Source: Hyphomonadaceae bacterium BRH_c29 (GTDB lineage Bacteria > Pseudomonadota > Alphaproteobacteria > Caulobacterales > Hyphomonadaceae). From it: a DNA stretch of 64,000 nt. Of the stretch, positions 15,730 through 23,841 are shown piece after piece (the stretch's first letter is position 1; each line of letters opens with the position of its first letter). The notes under the pieces are model-generated. The model made no database searches, had not been told where the DNA came from, and saw nothing but the letters and a program-made list of their open reading frames with translations. The translations under genes and the position numbers were made by a program. The stretch lies in NCBI GenBank assembly GCA_000961695.1, contig LADW01000041.1, positions 1-64,000 of the forward strand, read 5' to 3'.

Positions 15730-17464
15730 CTGCCGATACTCCAGGTTTTGCAGCACCGGCCAGACGGGCCTGACGCCACCATTCAACAAGGCTCAATACC
15801 ACGGCGATGCCGCCGAGCCAAAACGTGACGATGAAGACGGTATAATAGCCATGGGTCTCGATCAGTTCACCCAGCCATGGACGGCCCAGCGTGCCGATCA
15901 GCATCGTCAGAGAGCCCAACAGCGCATACTGAACCGCCGCGAAACGCGGGTTCACGACAGAGGTCAGGAAGGCGACGACCGCCACGCTGGCAAAGCCGCC
16001 TGCCAGGTTTTCCCCGGCAATGGCGATCATCAGCCGCGCCATGCGGTTGCCTGCATCCGCCCCCTCGGCGTGTGGCGAGATGGCAGCAGCCCAGCCTGCA
16101 AATGCGCGCAACGGCTCGGCAATGTGGGTCCATTCCAGGAAGGCATCAATTCTGGCCCCGCCCATCGACAGGTCCGCAAAGAGGAGGTTCGTCGCCGCCG
16201 CCAGAATGGCGCCCATCACGAGGACCGGCATGCGTCCGATAAAGCTGATCACCATCGCCCCGAGCGCCGCCCCGGCCATGGTCATCAGGACCCCGAAGAA
16301 TTTCGAGGCGACTGCGACATCCGCCATGGAATGATGCAGCGCGCCGAACCGGTCATCGAGGTAGAATGGATAGGCAAAGGCACCCCAGACCGCGTCCGTA
16401 AAGCGATAAGTCAGCGCCAGCAGCAGCACGATCAGCGCGCCCCAGCCGAGGCGCCCGATCATCTCCATCAGCGGATCGAAAATGGCCCGGAACAGAGAGT
16501 GCAGCACTTTCACGCTGGTCGACTCCCCTGCCTTGTCGGGCACGACCAATCCGGGCTTGCGGCCAAAGAAGTAGAGCATCAGCGCCGCGAGGATCGCGGG
16601 CACCATCACCGTCAGCGCCACGATGACCGGTCCCTGGTCACGCACGAACGCCGTTCCGCTGGGCGGTGGGTCACGGGTCAGCGAGGTAAAGACGTGCCAG
16701 ACGATCATGCTGATTGCGACACCCCAGCCAATTGCCACGGCAGCGGTCAACACGCGCAGACGCGTTTCCGGCACGGTCGCCTGGAAGCTCTCGCGCGACC
16801 CGGCTGGCTCAGATGACAGTTCCGGTTCCGGCGCGATGAACGTGCCTGAAATGGCCAGAACCATCATCAGCGCAATCAGGCCATAGACCATGGCCCAGCC
16901 GATATATTCTGCCAGAAGGAGGGCGAGGAAACCGGTGACAAAGGTCGAAGCGCGATACCCGAACTGGTAGAGCGCCGCCATCAGATCCTTGTCTTCATCG
17001 CTGCGCGCGACTTCGATGCGCCACGCGTCCAGCACAATGTCGTGGGTGGCCGACAGAAGCGCCACGCCGAGAGCAACAATCGCAACAAGGCCGATCTGGC
17101 TGCCCGGATCGGAGAACGGCAGGATCAGCAGCAGAATCGCAATCGGCACCTGAAAGGACAGCAGCCATGTGCGGCGCGGACCGAGGAAAGGCGTCGGATG
17201 ATGCGCCGTCTGGAAAGCCGGCGACCAGAGATATTTGAACGCATAGCCAAGCGTGATCAGGGACAGCGTGCCAATCGTCGAAGGGTTCACGCCCTCCACC
17301 GTCAGCCAGGCGTTCAGCGTGCCCAGCACCGCCCCGAACGGCAGGCCGGCGGCCAGTGCCAGCAGCAACATGGCCACCATGCGGCGATCATTCAGCGCAC
17401 GAAACGCCCGGACAATGCGAGGGGGCTTCCGGACGTCGCCCGGCGCGGCGGCTTCTCCGCTCAT
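15716..17464 (-). CDS. ampG: AmpG-type MFS muropeptide permease
   Basis: A 582-residue major-facilitator transporter with about 14 hydrophobic segments. The pieces LGPRRTWLL and LLSATHDIVLDAWRIEVA match AmpG, which imports GlcNAc-anhydro-MurNAc peptides for cell-wall recycling and, in bacteria with inducible beta-lactamase, influences induction. It is longer than E. coli AmpG (491), with an insert after helix six. The ATG overlaps the stop of the hybrid kinase by four bases, and the 3' end overlaps the HdeD-like gene by 14. A close role with the kinase is suggested by this coupling. Confidence 0.85.
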   Translation of the reverse strand: MSGEAAAPGDVRKPPRIVRAFRALNDRRMVAMLLLALAAGLPFGAVLGTLNAWLTVEGVNPSTIGTLSLITLGYAFKYLWSPAFQTAHHPTPFLGPRRTWLLSFQVPIAILLLILPFSDPGSQIGLVAIVALGVALLSATHDIVLDAWRIEVARSDEDKDLMAALYQFGYRASTFVTGFLALLLAEYIGWAMVYGLIALMMVLAISGTFIAPEPELSSEPAGSRESFQATVPETRLRVLTAAVAIGWGVAISMIVWHVFTSLTRDPPPSGTAFVRDQGPVIVALTVMVPAILAALMLYFFGRKPGLVVPDKAGESTSVKVLHSLFRAIFDPLMEMIGRLGWGALIVLLLALTYRFTDAVWGAFAYPFYLDDRFGALHHSMADVAVASKFFGVLMTMAGAALGAMVISFIGRMPVLVMGAILAAATNLLFADLSMGGARIDAFLEWTHIAEPLRAFAGWAAAISPHAEGADAGNRMARLMIAIAGENLAGGFASVAVVAFLTSVVNPRFAAVQYALLGSLTMLIGTLGRPWLGELIETHGYYTVFIVTFWLGGIAVVLSLVEWWRQARLAGAAKPGVSADGTS

Positions 17465-18954
17465 GCGGCGCCGGCCTTGCCAGCTTTGGCGTCGGCGCCG
17501 GTCCAGTGGATGGCAAGCTCACGCAGGGCCTGTGGTTCAATCGGTTTGGCGACGACATCATTCGCCCCGGCGGCAATGGCCTGGCGCTCGATATCGGGGT
17601 TCACCTCAGCGGAGACAGCGATCATCGGCACATCGGAGCCTTCGGCACGCAGATGACGCATGGCTTCGAAGCCGTCCATTTCGGGCATGCGGAGGTCCAT
17701 CAGGATCAGGGCTGGATTCATGCTCTTCGCGGCCTCCAGGGCTTCGATACCCGTGGAGGCGACTGTGACCGTAAATCCGGCCGATTCCAAGGCACGCCGT
17801 GCAATCATCGCATTGACCGGATTGTCGTCGGCGATCAGCACACGGCCAGCCCCGGTCAGCCGTTCGGGCTCGTCCGCCGGCATGCCGCCCGTCTTGACCA
17901 CATAGACCCGTTCAACCAGCGACGACGCGCGAAGCGGCCGGACCAGCCAGCCGGCACAGCCCATCGCCTTGAAGCGGGCAATCGCGCCGCGGTCTTCCGG
18001 ACGCAGGACGACCAGCGAGGGCGCCTTGCGGGCCAGCGCGCGAACGGTCTCTTCCGGTTGTTCGGCCCCGATCAGCAAAACTTCGACCTCCGGCGGCACA
18101 TGGCCGGAGGACACATCGATAAAGACCGGCCGGGCCGAGGCGTCGATCAGGGCAGATGTCGCCGCCAGGCAAGTCGCGGCTGGCAGACCGGCCAGGCCGA
18201 CCACCGCGTCCAGCACCGGCAGGTCATGGGTCGGCGGCAGATTCGCCCGCTTCAGTGGCAGGCGCACGGAGAAACACGTGCCAAGCCCCGGCGCACCGGT
18301 CACATCGATGCTGCCGCCCAGCAGGTCTGTCAGGCGTTTGACGATGGCGAGGCCGAGGCCCACGCCGCCATCCTTGTAGGCATCCTGCCGGCTGTTCTGG
18401 CGGAAGGCCTCAAACAGGCGGTCACGGTCGCCCGGCGCGATGCCGGGGCCGGTATCGATGATGCGATATTCAAGCCCGTCTTCATGCGCGTGAATGTCCA
18501 GCAGGACCGCGCCCGTTTCGGTGAATTTCAACGCATTGCCGACCAGATTGAACAGGATCTGGCGGATCCGCCCGGCATCGCCCGAATAAGACGGCATGGG
18601 CAGGTCTGACGCGCGCGCGGCAATGTCGAGCCCGGCGGCGTGAGCGCGGGGGCTTAGCAATTCGACCACTTCGCGGCCAAGGCGCACCGGGCAGAAAGCC
18701 TCGGTTTCGAGCTCAATTTCGGAGGAATCCAGGCGTGCATAGTCGAGCACATTGTTCAGCAGATCTAGCAGGCGTGAGCCGCTAAGGCGGATCGCCTCGG
18801 CATATTCGCGCTGCGACGGTTCCAGCTCCGTCTCCAGCAGAAGCGAGACAGTGCCGAGAATCCCGTTCAACGGTGTGCGGATTTCGTGGCTCGCCGTAGC
18901 AAGGAACGTGTCTTCGGGGCGCTTGGCGCCGGGCAGCAGATGTGGCTTGTCCAT
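17461..18954 (-). CDS. Soluble hybrid histidine kinase / response regulator
   Basis: A 497-residue protein with no membrane segment and no recognisable sensor domain. Numbered from the ATG at 18954: an H-box ATASHEIRTPLNG with His at about 23; a HATPase domain (NLVGNALKFT, DTGPGIAPG, GVGLGLAIVKRL); a degenerate receiver-like segment (about 245-355); and a C-terminal receiver with acidic pair near 376-377, phospho-acceptor Asp near 420 (LILMDLRMPEMDG) and Lys near 470. AGGA precedes this ATG; a TTG at 18969 is an alternative. It is the first gene of an operon with ampG and HdeD-like. Confidence 0.88.
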   Translation of the reverse strand: MDKPHLLPGAKRPEDTFLATASHEIRTPLNGILGTVSLLLETELEPSQREYAEAIRLSGSRLLDLLNNVLDYARLDSSEIELETEAFCPVRLGREVVELLSPRAHAAGLDIAARASDLPMPSYSGDAGRIRQILFNLVGNALKFTETGAVLLDIHAHEDGLEYRIIDTGPGIAPGDRDRLFEAFRQNSRQDAYKDGGVGLGLAIVKRLTDLLGGSIDVTGAPGLGTCFSVRLPLKRANLPPTHDLPVLDAVVGLAGLPAATCLAATSALIDASARPVFIDVSSGHVPPEVEVLLIGAEQPEETVRALARKAPSLVVLRPEDRGAIARFKAMGCAGWLVRPLRASSLVERVYVVKTGGMPADEPERLTGAGRVLIADDNPVNAMIARRALESAGFTVTVASTGIEALEAAKSMNPALILMDLRMPEMDGFEAMRHLRAEGSDVPMIAVSAEVNPDIERQAIAAGANDVVAKPIEPQALRELAIHWTGADAKAGKAGAA

Positions 18955-19019
18955 GCCATCATCCTGCAACAGACGCTTTAGGATTTGCTTAAATCGCCAG
19001 CACGTTTCAGCCCGCTTTC

Positions 19020-20567
19020 CTAACGCGCCATGGCTTCGGCGCTTACCCCTTCTCCCTGCCCCGGCGGACGCTGGCGATAGGACAGCGCTTCGGCGATGTG
19101 AACGCGGCGTACCGCATCGACGCCATCAAGATCGGCAATCGTGCGCGCAACCTTCAACACGCGGGTATAGCCCCGTGCGGTGAGGTTCAGCCGCACAGCG
19201 GCATCGGCCAGCAGGGCGGCCCCCGGCTGGTCTGGCCGGGCGACCTGCTCCAGTTCCGGGAGCGGCGCATCGGAATTGAGCGGACGGCGCGTATCGCTGA
19301 CGGCATCGCCAAACCGGTCTGACTGAATGTCACGGGCCGTCGCGACCCGCGCGCGCGCCTCCGCTGTGCCTTCGGTAGGCCCCGGCAGGCCAAGGTCTAC
19401 GGCGGTGACAGGCGGCGTATCGTAATAGAGATCAATCCGGTCCAGGAACGGGCCGGACAGGCGCGACTGGTATTGCTGGGCGCATTTCGGCCCACGCGTG
19501 CAGGCCGCAGCGCCCGGCCCGCCGCCGCACCGGCAGGGGTTCATCGCCGCGATCAGTTGAAAGCGCGCGGGATAGCGCACATGCCGGTTGGCCCGCGCGA
19601 CCACGGCCTCCCCCGCTTCAAGCGGCTGACGCAGACTATCCAGCACATGGCCCGGAAATTCGGGCAGCTCATCGAGGAACAGCACGCCATGATGGGCCAG
19701 CGAAACCTCGCCTGGCTTGGCCTTGATGCCGCCGCCGACCAAGGCGGCCATGGAGGCCGAATGGTGCGGCGCCCGGAACGGCCGTGTGCGCGACAGGCGC
19801 CCACGCTCCAGCAGGCCGGCAATCGACTGGATCTGCGAGACTTCCAGCAATTCGCGGGCACTTAGCGGCGGCAACAGGCCCGGCAGGCGCTGGGCCAGCA
19901 TGGATTTGCCAGACCCCGGCGGCCCGCAGAACAGGAGATTGTGCCCACCCGCCGCCGCGATCTCCAGCACGCGCTTGGCGCCTTCCTGCCCCTTCACATC
20001 CGAAAGGTCGGGCCCAGGTGGCGGCTCTGCCAGCAGGCCGGCCTTCGGCGCGCCAATCACCTCGCGCCCGGTGAAATGATTGATCAGCGCAATCAGGCTG
20101 CGCGCGGCGACGACACTGCCGCCTGCCCAGGCCGCTTCGGCGCCGCAGATTTCCGGACAGATCAGGCGCAGATCCATCGACTCCGCCGCCATGGCCGCCG
20201 GCAGCACGCCGACCGTCTCCCCAAGGCCGCCATCCAGCGACAGCTCACCAATCGCGGCATAGGCTTCCAGCTGGTCCGCCGGGATGACGCCCATAATGGC
20301 CAGCATGGCGAGCGCGATGGCGAGGTCGTAGTGACTACCCTCTTTCGGCAGGTCTGCCGGGGCGAGGTTCACGATCACACGCTTGGGCGGCAAGGCGAGG
20401 CCGAGCGAGGCAAAGGCGGCGCGCACGCGCTCCCGACTTTCGCCAACGGCCTTGTCCGGCAGGCCGACAATGTGGAAATTCGGGTTTCCGCCAGTGAGTT
20501 GCACCTGAACGTCAACAGGCCGCGCATCGACGCCCTCAAACGCAAATGTCGTCACCCGGCAGACCAT
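19020..20567 (-). CDS. comM: ComM/YifB family Mg-chelatase-like AAA+ ATPase
   Basis: A 515-residue AAA+ protein. The N-terminal domain has VGLPDKAVGESRERVRAA and YDLAIALAML, the ComM/YifB pattern. Walker A is GPPGSGKS (215-222), Walker B is VLFLDELPEF, and a C4-type segment (NPCRCGG, CTRGPKC) follows. The C-terminal helical lid contains LTARGYTRVLKVARTIADL. Family knowledge: ComM is a hexameric helicase promoting branch migration in natural transformation. The start MVCRVTTFAFEGVDA at 20567 fits the family; an upstream open extension to 20642 does not. It follows dusA on the same strand. Confidence 0.9.
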   Translation of the reverse strand: MVCRVTTFAFEGVDARPVDVQVQLTGGNPNFHIVGLPDKAVGESRERVRAAFASLGLALPPKRVIVNLAPADLPKEGSHYDLAIALAMLAIMGVIPADQLEAYAAIGELSLDGGLGETVGVLPAAMAAESMDLRLICPEICGAEAAWAGGSVVAARSLIALINHFTGREVIGAPKAGLLAEPPPGPDLSDVKGQEGAKRVLEIAAAGGHNLLFCGPPGSGKSMLAQRLPGLLPPLSARELLEVSQIQSIAGLLERGRLSRTRPFRAPHHSASMAALVGGGIKAKPGEVSLAHHGVLFLDELPEFPGHVLDSLRQPLEAGEAVVARANRHVRYPARFQLIAAMNPCRCGGGPGAAACTRGPKCAQQYQSRLSGPFLDRIDLYYDTPPVTAVDLGLPGPTEGTAEARARVATARDIQSDRFGDAVSDTRRPLNSDAPLPELEQVARPDQPGAALLADAAVRLNLTARGYTRVLKVARTIADLDGVDAVRRVHIAEALSYRQRPPGQGEGVSAEAMAR

Positions 20568-20638
20568 CACCCATTTCCCTTCCAGCGGGAAAATGGTTAA
20601 CACGGGTTGCCGAACAAAGAAAGAACAAAATTCGGCGA

Positions 20639-21613
20639 TCAAGCAGGAATGTGTGAGCGCACCGCTTCAAGGGCCGCGTCCAGGTCGTCCAGGCCGGCGC
20701 CTGCGCGGGGGGCGCGTTCAGACAGGGTGCGACGCCATAGACGCGCGCCGGGCTGGCCATTGAACAGGCCAAGCATGTGCCGGGTCATGGCGTGCAGGCC
20801 CACCCCTTCCCCAAGGCGCGCGGCCATATAGGGCCGGTAGGCTTCGATGGCATCGAAGGGCGAGACGACAGCGCCATCGCCGAACAGGGCCGCATCGACC
20901 TCGCCCAGCAAGCCAGGTGTCTGGTAGGCTGCCCGGCCCAGCATGACGCCGTCAAAGCGCTGGAGGTGTTCCGCACACGCCGCGATGTCCGGAATGCCGC
21001 CATTGAGGATGAGGGTCAGGTCAGGCCGTTCGGCTTTCAGCTCAGCGACGAGGTCATAGTCGAGTGGCGGGATGTCCCGGTTCTCTTTCGGCGACAGGCC
21101 CTTCAGCCACGCCTTGCGGGCATGCACGGTAAAGACATTGCAGCCTGCGGCAGAGACCTTGTCGATAAAGGTGAACAGCGTCTCACGCGCCGGAAGATCA
21201 TCAATCGCGATGCGGCACTTCACCGTGACCGGAATGGAGACGGCGGCTTTCATCGCGGCGACGCAGCTGGCCACAAGATCCGGCTCCGCCATCAGGCAGG
21301 CCCCGAAGGCGCCGGACTGAACGCGCTCGGAAGGGCAGCCACAATTCAGGTTCACTTCGTCATAGCCGAAGCCTTCGGCGATCCGGGCTGCCTCGGCCAG
21401 TTTGCCCGGTTCACTGCCGCCGAGCTGTAGCACAACGGGGTGTTCAACCTCGCTATAACCGATCAGGCGCTGACGATCACCGTGGATCACGGCATCGGCC
21501 GTGACCATCTCGGTCCAGAGCAAGGCGCGCTTCGACAGGCACCGGTGGAAGACGCGGCAATGCCGGTCCGTCCAGTCCATCATCGGCGCAACTGAGAAGC
21601 GATAGTCGATCAT
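20639..21613 (-). CDS. dusA: tRNA-dihydrouridine synthase A
   Basis: A 324-residue flavin enzyme that reduces uridines in the tRNA D-loop. DusA signatures are clear: APMMDWTDRHCR, NLNCGCPSERVQSGAFGACLM with catalytic Cys at about 93, and HARKAWLKGLSPKENR. The ATG at 21613 gives the usual N-terminus; a TTG at 21649 preceded by GAGGGGG would add twelve residues and place the start only ten bases after the preceding gene, so dusA may be read through from the flagellar operon. This is odd company for a tRNA-modification gene. Confidence 0.9.
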   Translation of the reverse strand: MIDYRFSVAPMMDWTDRHCRVFHRCLSKRALLWTEMVTADAVIHGDRQRLIGYSEVEHPVVLQLGGSEPGKLAEAARIAEGFGYDEVNLNCGCPSERVQSGAFGACLMAEPDLVASCVAAMKAAVSIPVTVKCRIAIDDLPARETLFTFIDKVSAAGCNVFTVHARKAWLKGLSPKENRDIPPLDYDLVAELKAERPDLTLILNGGIPDIAACAEHLQRFDGVMLGRAAYQTPGLLGEVDAALFGDGAVVSPFDAIEAYRPYMAARLGEGVGLHAMTRHMLGLFNGQPGARLWRRTLSERAPRAGAGLDDLDAALEAVRSHIPA

Positions 21614-21659
21614 GGGCGGTCTTGTGGCGAGGCGGCCGTCAAAGATCAAGCTGTCCCCC

Positions 21660-21995
21660 TCAGGGGCGCTCGCCTTCCCGGCGCAGGCGTTCTTCTGAGT
21701 CGAACGCCTTTTTCAGCGCTTCACGTGCAGTGAAATACTCGCCTTCTTTCTCAGAGATTTTCGCGCGGCAGGCCTGGATGGCCCAGATCTGACGCTGGCT
21801 GAACCCGTGTTCGTACGAGAGAATGTGAGCCTCGATCCCGCCGCCTTCGCCGTTCAGGGTCGCAAATTCCGCCTCCAACCGCTTCAGTTCCGTCATCAGG
21901 GCTGTCAGCTCCTGCTGCACACTGAGCAAGACCTGTTCGGCCCGTTGGCGCTTCAGGGCGACGAGTTTCTTTAGAGACGGCTTGGTCGCAGCCAA
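21660..21995 (-). CDS. Small coiled-coil protein after flhB, possibly FliJ/YscO-like
   Basis: A 111-residue, charged, alpha-helical protein beginning (M)AATKPSLKKLVALKRQRAEQ, with long heptad-like stretches. There is no suitable ATG. A TTG at 21995 is chosen because GGAG lies seven bases before it, only four bases past the flhB stop. FliJ and its relatives are short coiled coils acting with FliI at the export gate, and no other fliJ was seen in the window, so this is the best candidate. The assignment rests on length, coiled-coil character and position only. Confidence 0.5.
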   Translation of the reverse strand: MAATKPSLKKLVALKRQRAEQVLLSVQQELTALMTELKRLEAEFATLNGEGGGIEAHILSYEHGFSQRQIWAIQACRAKISEKEGEYFTAREALKKAFDSEERLRREGERP

Positions 21996-21999
21996 TGCC

Positions 22000-23076
22000 C
22001 TACTCCATATGCTTGCGGATGCGCTCAACGAAGTTGATCGCGGCGGCAACGGCGGCGAAGTGTTCGGGTCGGATTTCCTGGTCTACTTCAACAAGGGCGT
22101 AGATGGACCGCGCCGCAGGCGGGTCGCGATAGATCGGAATATTGTTGGCCGTTGCCGTCTCGCGGATACGGGCAGCGAGATGGTCGACGCCCTTGGCGAC
22201 ACAGACCGGCGCCTTGCTGTTCTCCGGGTCCCATTTCAGCGCGACCGCATAGTGCTCCGGGTTCACCATGATGACCGTGGCGTCCTTCACATTGGTCAGC
22301 ATCTGACCGCGTGAAATCTGGGCCGCCTTCTGCCTTCGCTGCTGCTTCAGCTGTGGGTCGCCCTCGCTCTGTTTCATTTCCTTCTTCATGTCTTCGCGCG
22401 TCATCTTCAGCTGGTTCGCATGGAGGCGGCGCTGCAGCGGCAGGTCGACAGCCGCGAGGACGAACTGAAACAGCAGGAACCAGAAGATCAGCTTCAGAAC
22501 CTGATTGAAGGTGAATTCTGCAAACTGGCCGGCCTGCACGGCGCTGGAAGCGTAATAGTCCTGCACAAGCTGGAACAGGAAGACGACGGCAATTGTCGCG
22601 GCGAAGAGCAGTTTGATCGTGTCCTTGAGGAAGTCGAGCAGCCCGCGCATGCCGTACTTCTTCTTCAGGTTCTCAGCTGGCGAGAGCTTTTTCATGTCCG
22701 CCTGGATCTTCTTGGCGGAGAAGGAAATCGAACGTTGTGCCACCAGCGACAGAAGGACAATCGCGGCGAGGATCAGCAGGATCGGCGAGAACTTGATCAG
22801 GATCGTCGACAGCAAGGACCAGGTCTCCACGCCGCCGGAATCAAAGACGTCCTCTGAGAGGGAGTCGATATGGTAGAGCATGGCCGAGAAGTCCTGGAAC
22901 ACGGAATTTCCGACCGAGACCTGAAGGACCAGGGCTGCCACCATGGTGGCAGCGATCAGCGCAAACGTGTTGGCTTCCTTCGACTGCGGAATGTTGCCTT
23001 CTTCACGCGCCTGCTGGCGGCGCTGTTCGGTGGCCTCGAATTCCTTCTCGCCGCTGTCCTCTTCCTGCTCAGCCAT
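22000..23076 (-). CDS. flhB: Flagellar export gate protein FlhB
   Basis: A 358-residue inner-membrane protein, the substrate-specificity switch of the flagellar type III export apparatus. The N-terminal EATEQRRQQAREEGNIPQSKE is typical, followed by four membrane helices and a cytoplasmic domain. The autocleavage site is NPEH (residues 272-275) in place of the usual NPTH: Asn, Pro and His are kept and Thr is replaced by Glu. It follows fliR by nine bases in the flgBC-fliE-fliQ-flhA-fliR-flhB operon. Confidence 0.95.
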   Translation of the reverse strand: MAEQEEDSGEKEFEATEQRRQQAREEGNIPQSKEANTFALIAATMVAALVLQVSVGNSVFQDFSAMLYHIDSLSEDVFDSGGVETWSLLSTILIKFSPILLILAAIVLLSLVAQRSISFSAKKIQADMKKLSPAENLKKKYGMRGLLDFLKDTIKLLFAATIAVVFLFQLVQDYYASSAVQAGQFAEFTFNQVLKLIFWFLLFQFVLAAVDLPLQRRLHANQLKMTREDMKKEMKQSEGDPQLKQQRRQKAAQISRGQMLTNVKDATVIMVNPEHYAVALKWDPENSKAPVCVAKGVDHLAARIRETATANNIPIYRDPPAARSIYALVEVDQEIRPEHFAAVAAAINFVERIRKHME

Positions 23077-23085
23077 GGCCTTCCC

Positions 23086-23841
23086 TCATTTCCAGACCAC
23101 GATATCAGGAATCCGGCCTTCCCACACCACCAGAAGCCCCATGATGGAAATCGCCAGCAGGATCGTGCCCGCGCCAATCATCAGCGGCGCACCGACAAAG
23201 GCCACCATCAGCGAAGGCAGCGCCTTGTTGATGAAACCGAGGCAGATATTGTAGAGCAGGTTCACCGCAACGAAGGGCCAGGCCAGCATGATGGCAAATC
23301 CGAACGCGGAAAAGAATGCCTGAACCAGCATGTCCGTATTCATCGCATCCATCGCGCCGATGGGGATGTCCGTATAGAGGCGCAAGAGACTGGCCATTGC
23401 CTTGATGTGAAAGTCTGCCGACAGCAACAAGGCCGCCCCCGCCATTGAGAGCAGGTTTGCCGTCATCGTCTGTTGTTCATGCTCCAGCGCGATCCCCAGA
23501 AGCTGGGACAGACCAATCGACTGCGAGATCACCGTTCCGGCAATGTTGAGCGTCCAGATCGTGACCCGAAGCACGACACCAAGGCCGAATCCGATGGCGA
23601 CCTCGGTGGCGATAACGCCCGCATAGGACGCGAAGGAATCCGTTGGCGGTGCGGTCATGAAGCCGGTCATGGAGAACGCCGCCGAGAGCCCCAGCAGGAT
23701 CAGGACACGCGTCTGCACCGGGACGGTCTGTTCTCCGATGCCCGGCATGAAAAAAATGACGAAGCTCAGCCGCGCGACAACCGCCAGGACGAGCGCGATC
23801 CAGGTGGCCAGCGCATCCGGGATCAGCCCGACATCGGGCAT
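23086..23841 (-). CDS. fliR: Flagellar export gate protein FliR
   Basis: A 251-residue membrane protein of the export gate, forming the pore complex with FliP and FliQ. Six or so hydrophobic segments and family pieces such as ARLSFVIFFMPGIGEQTVPVQTRVLI and the FNLGMIAL-like VNLLYNICLGFINKALPS region are seen. The ATG shares one base with the flhA stop (TGATG), so the genes are translationally coupled. Confidence 0.93.
   Translation of the reverse strand: MPDVGLIPDALATWIALVLAVVARLSFVIFFMPGIGEQTVPVQTRVLILLGLSAAFSMTGFMTAPPTDSFASYAGVIATEVAIGFGLGVVLRVTIWTLNIAGTVISQSIGLSQLLGIALEHEQQTMTANLLSMAGAALLLSADFHIKAMASLLRLYTDIPIGAMDAMNTDMLVQAFFSAFGFAIMLAWPFVAVNLLYNICLGFINKALPSLMVAFVGAPLMIGAGTILLAISIMGLLVVWEGRIPDIVVWK

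Noticed and set aside
17356-18609. Plus-strand frame opposite the hybrid kinase
   Set aside because: Antisense to kinase motifs (H-box, N-box, receiver) that are unambiguous.
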